64,000 nucleotides of DNA, taken from the NCBI GenBank assembly GCA_963621245.1, contig CAVFCW010000013.1:1-64000 (forward strand). Reading direction: 5' to 3'. Made by a program: the position numbers and the translations under genes. The DNA is from SIG603 sp963621245 (lineage in GTDB: Bacteria; Bacillota; Clostridia; Oscillospirales; Acutalibacteraceae). Shown here piece after piece: positions 44,068-53,189 of the stretch. Numbering within the stretch: the stretch's first letter is position 1; the number at the start of each line of letters is the position of its first letter. The notes beneath the pieces were generated by a model. The model saw only the letters and a program-made list of their open reading frames with translations. It was not told where the DNA came from and did no database searches.

Positions 44068-44160
44068 AATACTGTGGCTCTAGTGATTTTTTGATTATAA
44101 ACTTAATGGACAAGATAAAAGCAGAATATTTCAGAACAATCGGATAAAAATCGAGTTTGG

Positions 44161-44192
44161 GCAAGCATGGAGAAATCTCTGCTTGCTTTTTT
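44161..44192 (+). terminator. terminator
   Basis: GCAAGCA / TGCTTGC with a 12-base loop, then TTTTTT, 94 bases after the frameshifted gene. Confidence 0.82.
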
Positions 44193-44274
44193 CGTGAATC
44201 AAACAATTCCATAATTTATTGAATTAAAACGCTTGGTACGATAAATTTGTTAAAAGTATAAACCACAATAGTTT

Positions 44275-44303
44275 TTGACAAGTATGTTGTGTTTGCCTAT
44301 AAT
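44275..44303 (+). promoter_or_regulatory. perfect consensus promoter of the HipA-like gene
   Basis: TTGACA, 17 bases, TATAAT, about 30 bases before the start codon. Confidence 0.88.
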
Positions 44304-44332
44304 TAATAAAAAGTGGTAGGAGGAGAAAAGAC

Positions 44333-45505
44333 TTGAGAAATATATATGATATAAGACTTTATGACGAAACTTTAATTACCTTTGAATTTGAAAATGATTT
44401 GGATGGTGATTTAGTATCAAATATTCTTGAAGTAAATTATGATAAGAGGATTCTTTTCCCTTTAGATATGGAATTAACCAACGATGGTTTATTAAAATGG
44501 TTAAGAAGAAGAGTTATACCCAGAAACAGAAGGTTTGTACATAATATTTTAAGAGCTTTAAATTTGAAACTAAATGACACGAAGGGGATTATTGATGTTT
44601 GCCTTGGTTTATCGCTTAATGACAGCTATTGGATAGTTCCAAACGACTTTAAAGGGAAGTTTAACGATTACAACCTATATGAAAATAGGTTTTCTGAAGC
44701 ACTTTCTCTTGTAGCTTATACTGGCATTGGAACAGCGGAAAGAATTAAAACTTCACCCGAACTTACTACAAATGGTATGCTCAGAAAGGCTTGGCGGTTT
44801 ATTGACGGTGACGGAATATATCTTTACAAAGGTGGAACTGAAGGAGCTGTCAATGCAGGCAATGAACCATACAGCGAATTTTACGCTTCTCAAATAGCTG
44901 AAAAAATGGGACTAAATTGTGTTCAATATGGTTTGGAAAACTGGAAAGGTATTTTAGCTTCGACTTGCAAACTTTTTACTGATATTAATACTTCGTATAT
45001 TTCTATTGGCTATATAATTGATGATATTTCTATCAGAAAGTGCTTAAATTATTATCAGCAAATGGGTGACAATTTTTACAGTGAATTATGTAGTATGCTT
45101 GTTTTTGATGCCTTGATATATAATGAAGACAGGCATTTTGGGAATTTTGGAGTGTTAAGAGATAATCATAGTGGAAAAATTATCAAACCTGCGCCTATTT
45201 TTGATAATGGTTTGTCTCTGTTCAATTTTGCTATAGAAGAAGATATTAAAAACTTAGAAGATTACGCTCAAGAACGAACAAATCCATATTACATGGAATT
45301 TGAAGATGTTTGCAAACTTGTTATGGGTTCAAAGCAAAAAGCACAACTAAGACAAATGATAGGCTTTAAATTCAAAAGGCATAAAAATATAAATCTGCCA
45401 GAAGAAAGATTGACCGCAATAGAAAAACAAATTGACAGAAGAACAAGGGAACTGCTCGATATTCCAATTAAAGACAAAAAGAAAAGCAAAGGCATAAGTT
45501 TGTAA
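44333..45505 (+). CDS. solitary HipA-like Ser/Thr kinase
   Basis: 390 residues from a TTG start, with GGAGGAG 7 bases upstream. The catalytic loop FDALIYNEDRHFGNFG (Asp266, His268) and the metal-binding IFDNG (Asp291) match HipA-type kinases. The N-terminal 90 residues are unlike HipA's usual N-domain, and no HipB-like HTH antitoxin gene is adjacent, so it resembles stand-alone HipA-like/CtkA-like kinases. A toxin role is therefore not established. The C-terminus is lysine-rich. Strong promoter; monocistronic. Confidence 0.8.
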   Translation: MRNIYDIRLYDETLITFEFENDLDGDLVSNILEVNYDKRILFPLDMELTNDGLLKWLRRRVIPRNRRFVHNILRALNLKLNDTKGIIDVCLGLSLNDSYWIVPNDFKGKFNDYNLYENRFSEALSLVAYTGIGTAERIKTSPELTTNGMLRKAWRFIDGDGIYLYKGGTEGAVNAGNEPYSEFYASQIAEKMGLNCVQYGLENWKGILASTCKLFTDINTSYISIGYIIDDISIRKCLNYYQQMGDNFYSELCSMLVFDALIYNEDRHFGNFGVLRDNHSGKIIKPAPIFDNGLSLFNFAIEEDIKNLEDYAQERTNPYYMEFEDVCKLVMGSKQKAQLRQMIGFKFKRHKNINLPEERLTAIEKQIDRRTRELLDIPIKDKKKSKGISL

Positions 45506-45699
45506 AACACGATTCTTTTATGTGGTATTTGTGGCACGGTAGAGTATAACTCTATTAATTACAGTAGAATTTCGAATTAAGTGGAGGATACAATAAACAG
45601 CGATTACTTCATAACAGCGCTCAATCACTCTACGTTGCGTAGGTTGTTTATCGGCCGAAAAAATGCTATCTTAGAATACGCAAAGGAGAGATGTTTGAA

Positions 45700-46284
45700 A
45701 TGAATAATTATATTACAGGTGCAGTTATCAAATCACTGCGAGAAAAAAATGGCATGACCCAACAACAGCTGGCAGAAAAACTGTGTGTCAGCGATAAAGC
45801 CGTTTCAAAATGGGAGACAGGCAAAGGCTTTCCCGATATTTCATTGATTGAGCCTTTAGCCAATACTTTACAGGTATCTGTACCTGAACTGTTGTCCGGA
45901 GAACAAATCATCAATACCAACCGCTCGGCTAATATTTTAAAATCAAATCTTTATGTCTGTCCTATTTGCGGAAACATTTTTAATTCAATCGGACAAGCTT
46001 TGATTTCATGTTGCGGCGTCACATTACCGCCTTTAGAGGCAGAGCAAGCCGACGATGAGCATCAAATAGAATGCGAAAGAATCGAAGATGAATTTTACAT
46101 ATCCATGCAGCACCCAATGACAAAGGAACATTATATTTCTTTTGTGGCATATTGCACCGGAGCGAGATTTGAGTCTGTAAAACTCTACCCGGAAGGCAAT
46201 ATTGAAGCTCGCTTTTTCAGCCGAGGACACGGAACGCTGTTTTGGTATTGTAATCATCACGGACTGTTTAAGAAAAGGATTTAG
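45700..46284 (+). CDS. XRE regulator fused to a superoxide-reductase (desulfoferrodoxin) module
   Basis: 194 residues from the ATG at 45700, better spaced from AAAGGAGAG than the ATG at 45691. Residues 1-65 form a canonical XRE helix-turn-helix (MTQQQLAEKL, SDKAVSKWETGKGFPD). Residues 84-106 form a desulforedoxin-like site with Cys87, Cys90, Cys104 and Cys105. Residues 118-194 match the catalytic domain of desulfoferrodoxin with all Fe(His4Cys) ligands: His121, His138, His144, Cys184, His187. Likely a superoxide- or redox-sensing regulator. The flavoprotein gene follows after 5 bases. Confidence 0.85.
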   Translation: MNNYITGAVIKSLREKNGMTQQQLAEKLCVSDKAVSKWETGKGFPDISLIEPLANTLQVSVPELLSGEQIINTNRSANILKSNLYVCPICGNIFNSIGQALISCCGVTLPPLEAEQADDEHQIECERIEDEFYISMQHPMTKEHYISFVAYCTGARFESVKLYPEGNIEARFFSRGHGTLFWYCNHHGLFKKRI

Positions 46285-46289
46285 GAAAA

Positions 46290-46967
46290 ATGATGAAAGC
46301 AACTGTATTTAATGGAAGTCCAGCAGGGTGCAACAGTGCAACTCATGTCATTTCAAGTGCTTTTTTGAAAGGTGCGATGTCGGCAGGAGCAGAAACAGAA
46401 AATATATTTTTAAGCGAATATCATATTACACAATGTCAGGGTTGCTTTGCCTGTTGGTTTAAGACGCCGGGAAAGTGTGTCTTACAAGACGATATGGCGC
46501 AGCTGTTGCGAAAATACAATGAATCAGATATTGTGTGCTTTGCCACACCGGTATATACATGGAATATGACCGCCTTGCTGAAAAATTTCGTTGATCGCTT
46601 AGCTCCATTGAAATCGCCAAAAATAAAAGAACAGAACGGGAATTTTGATTTGCAAGACTCTAAAGTAAAAACTCAAAAATTTGTTGTGATTTCAAATTGC
46701 GGTTTTCCGGGCGAAAACAATTTTGATGTGCTTCGTGCCGCCGTTGCGTGTTGCAATCCTTCTCTTGAAATCTACCGTAACTGTGGCAAATTATTAAAAT
46801 GCAAAAAGCCTGAAGTTGCAGAAACTGTTGCCACGTGGTTAAATGCAGTAGAACAAGCTGGAAGGGAAATGACTGCACAAGGTAAAATTACAGAGGCTAC
46901 GGCAAAAAATCTTAATATGCCACTCATGTCAGTTTCTGATTATGTGGCTTATATTCAAATGGGATAA
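46290..46967 (+). CDS. NADPH-dependent FMN reductase / flavodoxin-like protein
   Basis: 225 residues of the flavodoxin-like fold: FNGSPAGCNSATHVI is the phosphate loop for FMN, CQGCFACWFKTPGKCVLQDDM is the cysteine-containing motif of iron-sulfur flavoprotein relatives (here CQGCFACW and GKCVLQDD), and FATPVYTWNMTALLKNF the second FMN loop. Probably a cytoplasmic oxidoreductase. Linked to the XRE-desulfoferrodoxin gene (5-base gap), so probably part of one oxidative-stress response. AGGA precedes the ATG. Confidence 0.87.
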   Translation: MMKATVFNGSPAGCNSATHVISSAFLKGAMSAGAETENIFLSEYHITQCQGCFACWFKTPGKCVLQDDMAQLLRKYNESDIVCFATPVYTWNMTALLKNFVDRLAPLKSPKIKEQNGNFDLQDSKVKTQKFVVISNCGFPGENNFDVLRAAVACCNPSLEIYRNCGKLLKCKKPEVAETVATWLNAVEQAGREMTAQGKITEATAKNLNMPLMSVSDYVAYIQMG

Positions 46968-47045
46968 GGTATTGATAAAACAAGATAAGCAAAAAACTTA
47001 GGTATTTTTGTGCTTATAGTCCTAAATAAAGATTTTAACAAAACA

Positions 47046-47090
47046 AGCTCCTCATCACCGAATAATTTCCGGTGGCGAGGAGCTGTTTTT
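47046..47090 (+). terminator. terminator of the redox operon
   Basis: AGCTCCTC-AT-CACCG / CGGTG-GC-GAGGAGCT with an 8-9 base loop and TTTTT. Confidence 0.88.
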
Positions 47091-47116
47091 ATGTCTATAT
47101 TACTTCATTATTCTAT

Positions 47117-47149
47117 AAAACCACCGTGTGCGAATTTTCGAATACGGTG
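47117..47149 (-). terminator. terminator of yitT
   Basis: On the minus strand CACCGTATTCG / CGCACACGGTG (imperfect) followed by GTTTTAT, 54 bases after the yitT stop. A smaller ACCCG/CGGGT hairpin lies between. Confidence 0.6.
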
Positions 47150-47202
47150 ATTTTCTTTAACCCGTGCGGGTAAAAAAATATCGGATTCAATAAGTTCAGT
47201 GT

Positions 47203-48048
47203 TTAAATTGACGAAAATCCCTTTCCGAATACTTCACTTGTGCTTGACATAGAAATAAAAGCTTTCAGATGATTGCGGTGAATATATGCTCTTACCGCAG
47301 CCGCCTGTTGTCTTGTAAGTGTAGTAAAAATCAAATACTTATCTTCGTTAGAATACGCTCCCTTAGCTTTGACAATAGTTGCACTCTTATTTAAGTCCTT
47401 AATAATGAACTGGCAAATAGCGTCTTTGTCGTCACAAGTAATCATAACAGATTTGCGGAGCATGATATTTTCAATGATTGCATCAATCAAGAAAGATTTA
47501 ACAGTTAAACCGACAAAAGAATAAAGCGCAGTTTTTATATCAAAAACAAAACAAGCAATGATAATCATAATCAAGTCGGTAATGAAAAGTGCAATTCCGA
47601 TATCCTGAACGTGAGTGTACTTTTTAACAATCATTGCAACAACATCTGTTCCGCCGCTTGAAGCGCCTTCATAGAAGAGAAGTGCTGATGCAATTGCCGG
47701 CAAAGTAATTGCAAAAACCAACTCCAACATCGGCTCATTTGAAAGCGGATGCTCCATCGGATGAAATTTTTCAAAAACAAGGAGCAAAGCTGACAAAAGA
47801 ACAGTTGCGTATGTAGTTTTGAGAGCAAACTCTTTACCTAAAAAAATAAATCCGAGTCCGAGGAGAAGAAAGTTAACTACAAATGAAAATGCACTGGCTG
47901 AGAGCGGAGTGATTTTTGCAAAGACAACCGCCGCACCGGTAACGCCGCCGAAGCAGAAATTATTGGGGAATTTAAAGAAATAAACTCCGACCGCCATAAT
48001 AAAAATGCTGATGGTAATAATCAGAAAATTTTTAAGTTTTTGTATCAT
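47203..48048 (-). CDS. YitT family membrane protein
   Basis: 281 residues. Five to six membrane segments in the first 190 residues with FPNNFCFGGVTGAAVV and EGASSGGTDVVAMIV, then a cytoplasmic DUF2179 domain (about 195-281: AKGAYSNEDKYLIFTTLTRQ). The YitT/YczE-like family may export or import small organic substrates; function unproven. AAGGAGT precedes the ATG. Monocistronic, divergent from the citrate lyase operon. Confidence 0.9.
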   Translation of the reverse strand: MIQKLKNFLIITISIFIMAVGVYFFKFPNNFCFGGVTGAAVVFAKITPLSASAFSFVVNFLLLGLGFIFLGKEFALKTTYATVLLSALLLVFEKFHPMEHPLSNEPMLELVFAITLPAIASALLFYEGASSGGTDVVAMIVKKYTHVQDIGIALFITDLIMIIIACFVFDIKTALYSFVGLTVKSFLIDAIIENIMLRKSVMITCDDKDAICQFIIKDLNKSATIVKAKGAYSNEDKYLIFTTLTRQQAAAVRAYIHRNHLKAFISMSSTSEVFGKGFSSI

Positions 48049-48336
48049 GTCAGATACTCCTTTTTTGCCTTGAGAATAGTGGTTTGAGATTGTTAATTGA
48101 GAGACAATTCTATATAAAATGTATTTCTCTCAAAAACAACTCATAGTGTATAACCCTGAATGGATAAAGTCAACATTAAATTTAAAAACATCGCAAATAA
48201 TCGGTTATGACAAAAAGTTATCAAAACATTCTTTTTGGCAATTATACAAATAATGTATACAGATTTATAATAAAGTCAGATCAAGAATTTGTATTAACCT
48301 TTTATTCTTTAGGAAACAAGGAGGATTGTTCCACAA
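48049..48336 (+). promoter_or_regulatory. control region of the citDEF-acn-icd operon
   Basis: Contains a 17-base interrupted palindrome TATAC-N7-GTATA (48243-48259), a LysR-box-like T-N11-A element, then TTATAATAAA, then a 15-base sequence at 48280-48294 that is the exact reverse complement of one before the lactonase gene (56517-56531). The probable -10 is TATAAT near 48266; no good -35 pairs with it, as expected for an activated promoter. The two LysR genes at 54528 and 55464 are the obvious candidate activators. Confidence 0.6.
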
Positions 48337-48636
48337 ATGGAAATTACTAAATCGGCTGTAGCAGGTACATTGGAATCAAGCGATGCTTTGGTGACAATTG
48401 AACCGAACGAAAACGGTGTTGAGTTTGAACTTGAAAGTTCGGTTATCAACCAGTTCGGTCACAGCATTAAAAACACTGTTTTAAAAACTCTCGAGCGTCT
48501 TGGTGTGGAGAACGCTAAAATTAAAGTAGTCGATAAAGGTGCTCTTGACTGCACTTTAAAAGCCCGTGTTGAGGGTGCTGTTTTCAGAGCAGTCGGTCAA
48601 AAAGACAATTTGCCGTGGGGAGGTGCTATCAAATGA
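48337..48636 (+). CDS. citD: citrate lyase acyl carrier subunit (gamma)
   Basis: 99 residues, normal length. AGTLESSDALVTIEP carries the serine (Ser14) that receives the phosphoribosyl-dephospho-CoA group from CitX. Carries acetyl and citryl groups between CitE and CitF. AAGGAGG precedes the ATG. Its stop overlaps the citE start (ATGA). Confidence 0.97.
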   Translation: MEITKSAVAGTLESSDALVTIEPNENGVEFELESSVINQFGHSIKNTVLKTLERLGVENAKIKVVDKGALDCTLKARVEGAVFRAVGQKDNLPWGGAIK

Positions 48637-49535
48637 GCAATCCAAACAAAAAAAGATTAAGAAGAACTATGATGTTCTTAAATTGCCAGAAACCCGGACT
48701 TATCAAAGACCCTTATATATACAAGCCAGATTCAATAATGCTCGACCTTGAAGACGCCGTAGCAGAAAAAGAGAAGGACGTAGCAAGATTCTCACTCTAC
48801 CATGCTCTTCAGGAAATTGATTACCGCGGAGTTGAAAGAGTCGTAAGAATAAACGGTTTGGATACTCCATATTGGAAAGAAGACATACGCTGTGCTGTTG
48901 CTGGCGGTGCAGATACAATCCGAATTCCGAAAACTGAAAGTGCAAGCGATGTATATGCAGTAGAAAAAGAGATTATTACGGCAGAAAAGGAATTTGATAT
49001 TCCCAATGGCAGAACTCTCATCATGGCTGCGCTTGAATCGGCTAAAGGTATTCTCAATGCACTTGAGATTTGCCAGTCTTCAGACAGACTTTTTGGTATT
49101 GCTTTATCCGGCGGTGATTACACCAAGGATTTGCAGACACATATCACCGGCACCGGCATTGAGCTTATGGGTGCAAGACAACACATGATTATCGCTGCAA
49201 GAGCAGCGGGAGTTCAGTGTTTTGATACTGTTTACACCAACCTCAATGACATGGAAGGCTTCAGAAAAGATGTCGAGGCAATTCATCTCATGGGCTTTGA
49301 CGGAAAATCAATCATAAATCCAAGACAAATTTCAATTGTCCACGAAATATTCACTCCTTCCCAAAAAGATATTATTTTTGCAGAAAAGGTCGTTAAGGAA
49401 ATCGACGAAAAGAGCGCACTCGGCATCGGCGTTTTCACAGTTGACGGAAAGATGATAGACATTGCCTTCTATGACGGTGCTAAGAGAACAATTGAGCTCG
49501 CTAAAGCATCCGGCGTATATTACGGTGATCTTTAA
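48633..49535 (+). CDS. citE: citrate lyase beta subunit (citryl-ACP lyase)
   Basis: 300 residues from the ATG at 48633, which overlaps the citD stop; GGGGAGG lies upstream. HpcH/HpaI-type TIM barrel with RRTMMFLNCQKPGL, SIMLDLEDAVAEKEKD (acidic Mg2+ ligands), RIPKTES and GGDYTKDL. Cleaves citryl-ACP to acetyl-ACP and oxaloacetate. Confidence 0.97.
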   Translation: MSNPNKKRLRRTMMFLNCQKPGLIKDPYIYKPDSIMLDLEDAVAEKEKDVARFSLYHALQEIDYRGVERVVRINGLDTPYWKEDIRCAVAGGADTIRIPKTESASDVYAVEKEIITAEKEFDIPNGRTLIMAALESAKGILNALEICQSSDRLFGIALSGGDYTKDLQTHITGTGIELMGARQHMIIAARAAGVQCFDTVYTNLNDMEGFRKDVEAIHLMGFDGKSIINPRQISIVHEIFTPSQKDIIFAEKVVKEIDEKSALGIGVFTVDGKMIDIAFYDGAKRTIELAKASGVYYGDL

Positions 49536-49568
49536 TTTATCAACAGCAGATATCGAAAGGACAATAAA

Positions 49569-51125
49569 ATGATTAATAAAGTAGGCCGTGAAATACCGGA
49601 CGAGATATTAAAAATAACAGGAAAAGAAGTTTTCCAAGGCAATTCTTATAAGGATGGAACAGAGTTCCATAAACAGGGACCTATCACAAAGGTTGTAATG
49701 GATCACAACACAAGCAAATTGGTTGGTTCAATTCATGAAGCACTTGTAAAGTGCGGAGCACATGACGGTATGACCTTAGGATTCCATCACCATTTCAGAG
49801 AGGGCGACCTTGTAGTCAATATGGTCATGGAAGAAGTCCACAAAATGGGCATTAAGGATGTAACCATTTGCGCAAGCTCGCTCGGAAAAGCACACGATCC
49901 GCTTCTTCCTATGATTGAAGACGGCACGATTACAGGCATCCAGTCATCAGGCGTAAGGGGTAAAATCGGTGAAGCCATTTCGAACGGCAAGCTTAAAGGT
50001 CTCGCAATTATGCGTTCTCACGGTGGCAGAATCAGAGCAATTCAGACAGGCGAAACAACAATCGACATTTCATTCATCGGTGCACCTACTTGCGATGACT
50101 ACGGTAACTGTAAAGGTGTCGGCGGCAAAAGTGACTGCGGAGTTCTTTCTTACTCTTTTGTTGACGGTAACCACGCAAATAAGGTTGTTGCAGTTACCGA
50201 CTGCCTCGTACCGTTCCCGAACTACCCAGCAGATATCAACTGCACTAAGGTTGACTATGTTTGCGTTGTAGATCAAATTGGTATTCCCGAGAAGATTGCA
50301 ACGGGAGCAGCCAAGCCGACAACAGATGTCAGAAAAATAATGATGGCTGACTACTGCACAAACTTCGTTATCAACACTCCTTATTTCAAGGACGGATTTT
50401 CATACCAGACAGGTGTCGGCGGTGCATCAATTGCATCGGCTGTATCTCTCGGAAAGGTTATGAAAGAGCGCGGAATCAAAATGGGATTTGCCGTTGGCGG
50501 TATGTCAAAAGGTATGTGTGATCTTTTGGATGAAGGACTCGTCGGAATGCTTCTCGACACTCAGGACTTTGATACTTCAGCCGTTGAATCGGTTAAGAGA
50601 CCAAACCATCACAGAATCAGCGCAGGTGCTTATGCTAACCCATTTAACAAAGGTGCATTTGTAAACAAGCTTGACTTTGTTATCCTTGGTGCTCTTGAAG
50701 TCGACGTTAACTTTAACGTAAATGTTGTTGTAGGATCCGACGGCGTTATAACAGGTGCACAGGGAGGACATCCCGATGCAGCACAGGGTGCAAAATGCAC
50801 TATCGTCATTTGCCCACTTTTACAAGGCAGAATACCCGCAATTTGCACAAATGTTACCACAGTCACAACACCCGGTGAATCCGTTGACGTTGTTGTTACG
50901 GATTACGGTGTGGCAATAAATCCCGCAAGACAGGATTTAATCGACTGTATGAAGGATGTTAAGGGCATTCCATTCAAGACAATCGAAGAACTTAGAGATA
51001 TTGCATACTCCATCACAGGAGAGCCAGAGCCGGTTCAGTTTGAAGACAGAGTAGTCGGTATTATCGAGGCAAGAGACGGTACAATTATGGATGTTGTACG
51101 TCAGGTAAAGCCTTACGAGTTTTAA
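49569..51125 (+). CDS. citF: citrate lyase alpha subunit (citrate:acetyl-ACP transferase)
   Basis: 518 residues, full length. GLTLGFHHHFREGDLVVNMV-type region (here MTLGFHHHFREGD), IMRSHGGRIRAIQTGE and GAQGGHPDAAQGAKC are CitF landmarks. Exchanges acetyl for citrate on CitD. AAAGGA precedes the ATG. A 110-base structured gap separates it from the aconitase gene. Confidence 0.97.
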   Translation: MINKVGREIPDEILKITGKEVFQGNSYKDGTEFHKQGPITKVVMDHNTSKLVGSIHEALVKCGAHDGMTLGFHHHFREGDLVVNMVMEEVHKMGIKDVTICASSLGKAHDPLLPMIEDGTITGIQSSGVRGKIGEAISNGKLKGLAIMRSHGGRIRAIQTGETTIDISFIGAPTCDDYGNCKGVGGKSDCGVLSYSFVDGNHANKVVAVTDCLVPFPNYPADINCTKVDYVCVVDQIGIPEKIATGAAKPTTDVRKIMMADYCTNFVINTPYFKDGFSYQTGVGGASIASAVSLGKVMKERGIKMGFAVGGMSKGMCDLLDEGLVGMLLDTQDFDTSAVESVKRPNHHRISAGAYANPFNKGAFVNKLDFVILGALEVDVNFNVNVVVGSDGVITGAQGGHPDAAQGAKCTIVICPLLQGRIPAICTNVTTVTTPGESVDVVVTDYGVAINPARQDLIDCMKDVKGIPFKTIEELRDIAYSITGEPEPVQFEDRVVGIIEARDGTIMDVVRQVKPYEF

Positions 51126-51128
51126 CAT

Positions 51129-51202
51129 GGATGGATAAGTTCCCTGCATCCTTGCAATCTGTCTAGGGTTCTGCGTTTGCAAGCAAAGCAGAGTGCCCAT
51201 CC
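51129..51202 (+). ncRNA. structured intercistronic element between citF and acn
   Basis: GGATGG (51129-51134) can pair with CCATCC (51197-51202), or GGATG with nearer CATCC (51147-51151). CTTGCAA (51151-51157) can pair with TTGCAAG (51177-51183), while TCTGC-G-TTTGC / GCAAAGCAGA forms a competing hairpin at 51170-51192. Mutually exclusive stems suggest a regulatory switch or processing site; no known riboswitch is recognised. Confidence 0.4.
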
Positions 51203-51237
51203 GATTTAAATTACAAAAAATAAAGAGGAAATATAAT

Positions 51238-53187
51238 ATGGGAAAATCACTTACCAGAAAAATAATTGATGCTCATTATGTCTCCGGAAGCACTGTTCCC
51301 GGAGAAGAGGTATTCATTAAAGTAGATCAGACTTTAACGCACGACATCAACGCTGTTATGACATACCTTGCATTTGAAGCAATCGGACTAAAGCGTGTTA
51401 AAACAGAGTGTAGTGTAAGCTATCTTGACCACAATCTTCTATATGTAGATTTCAAGACGCCTGACGACCACATTTATCTGCAGTCGGCAGCAAAGAAATT
51501 CGGTGTATATGTTTCAAGACCGGGTAACGGAATTTGTCATACGGTTCATGTATCAAGATTCGGTAAACCGGGAAAAATCAGCATGGGCGGAGACAGCCAC
51601 ACACCTCACGGCGGATCTATCGGTATGCTGTGCATTGGAGTCGGCGGAATGGATGTTGCAACAGCAATGACAGGTATTCCGATGCGTCTCAAAATGCCGA
51701 GAGTTATTCAGGTTAATTTGACAGGCAGACTGAAGCCGGGTGTAAATGCAAAAGAAGTTATTCTTGAGATGCTTCGCCGCGTGACAATTAAAGGCGGTCT
51801 CGGAAATGTATATGAATATACAGGAGAAGGTGCTGCCGCACTGGAAGTTCCTCAGAGAGCCACAATCACGAACATGGGCGCTGAAATGGGAGCCACAACA
51901 TCAATTTTCCCTGCAGACGAACAGGTTCGCAAGTTCTTAAAAGCACAGGGCAGAGAAGAGGATTATGTTGAGCTTCTTCCCGATGAAGATGCAGTTTATG
52001 ACGAGCGTATCGATATTGATTTAAGCGAGCTTAACCCATTGGTTTCTTGCCCTCATCAGCCGGACAATGTTATTCCTCTTTCCGAGGTTGAGAGAAAACC
52101 GGTTCAGCAGGTCTTTATCGGAAGTTGTACAAACACAAGCTACTCGGACGTTGCAAAAGCGGCTCTTGTATTCAAGGGACATCACGTCAATGAAAATGTA
52201 AGCTGTACTTGCGGTGTAGCATCCAGACAGACTTATAAAGAATTGCTTCGTGATGGTTACATTGATATGCTGCTTGACGCAGGCGTAAGAATGCTTGAAA
52301 TTGCTTGCGGTCCTTGCTGTGCAATCGGTCAGACTCCTCCGACAGAAGGAATTGCAGTTCGTACATCAAACCGTAACTTCAAGGGAAGAGCCGGCAATCC
52401 AAATGCAAAAATCTTTCTCGTAAGCCCCGAAAGTGCAGCCGCAACAGCTATTAAAGGTACATTTGCATCCGCAGAAGAGATTCTCGGTGATAATATCGGA
52501 ATTCTTAATGATGTACACGAGCCTGAAAACTACATTGTAGACGATTCCATGATAATCAAGCCGTTGCCGGAGAAAGAGGCAGAGAAAGTCGAGATTGTTC
52601 GAGGACCGAACATTAAGTTTCTCCCGGTTCCCGAAGAACCGAAGCAGTACCTTTGCGCTCCGGTCAGCTTAAAAGGCGGAAATAATATTTCAACGGATGA
52701 TATCACTCCCGCAAGTGCGGAATTCTCAAGCATGCGCTCCAACATTCCGCTTATGTCACAGTATTGTTATCATCGCTATGCTCCCGATTTTGCCGCACGT
52801 GCAAAAGAGCTTGGAACAAGCATTATAATTGGCGGCGAAAACTACGGTCAGGGTTCTTCTAGAGAGCACGCCGCAATCAATCCGATGTATCTTGGCGTAA
52901 AATGTGTAATTGCCAAGAGCATCGCAAGAATTCACAAGGGAAATCTTGTAAATCACGGCATTATTCCAATGTTGTTCGAGAATCCTGCAATTTATGATGA
53001 AATTGACCTTTTTGACGAGCTTGAGATAAACAACCTATTGGATCAGGTACCTACAAGAAGAGTAGAAGTCAAGAACAAGACAAAAGGCTACAGCTTTATG
53101 GTAAGACTTGATCTTTCTGATAATGAAGTAGAAGTTGTGCTCAGCGGCGGACAGTTACGTTATTTGAAAAAACAGTTAGGAGAATAA
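51238..53187 (+). CDS. acn: aconitate hydratase (aconitase)
   Basis: 649 residues from the ATG at 51238; an upstream start at 51193 lies in the structured element and is rejected. The [4Fe-4S] ligands are in FIGSCTNTSYSDV and CGPCCAIGQ, and the C-terminal swivel domain has NISTDDITPASAEF and YGQGSSREHAA. This is the compact aconitase/homoaconitase type of anaerobes, shorter than AcnA (about 890). Interconverts citrate and isocitrate. Two bases before icd. Confidence 0.95.
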   Translation: MGKSLTRKIIDAHYVSGSTVPGEEVFIKVDQTLTHDINAVMTYLAFEAIGLKRVKTECSVSYLDHNLLYVDFKTPDDHIYLQSAAKKFGVYVSRPGNGICHTVHVSRFGKPGKISMGGDSHTPHGGSIGMLCIGVGGMDVATAMTGIPMRLKMPRVIQVNLTGRLKPGVNAKEVILEMLRRVTIKGGLGNVYEYTGEGAAALEVPQRATITNMGAEMGATTSIFPADEQVRKFLKAQGREEDYVELLPDEDAVYDERIDIDLSELNPLVSCPHQPDNVIPLSEVERKPVQQVFIGSCTNTSYSDVAKAALVFKGHHVNENVSCTCGVASRQTYKELLRDGYIDMLLDAGVRMLEIACGPCCAIGQTPPTEGIAVRTSNRNFKGRAGNPNAKIFLVSPESAAATAIKGTFASAEEILGDNIGILNDVHEPENYIVDDSMIIKPLPEKEAEKVEIVRGPNIKFLPVPEEPKQYLCAPVSLKGGNNISTDDITPASAEFSSMRSNIPLMSQYCYHRYAPDFAARAKELGTSIIIGGENYGQGSSREHAAINPMYLGVKCVIAKSIARIHKGNLVNHGIIPMLFENPAIYDEIDLFDELEINNLLDQVPTRRVEVKNKTKGYSFMVRLDLSDNEVEVVLSGGQLRYLKKQLGE

Positions 53188-53189
53188 AA

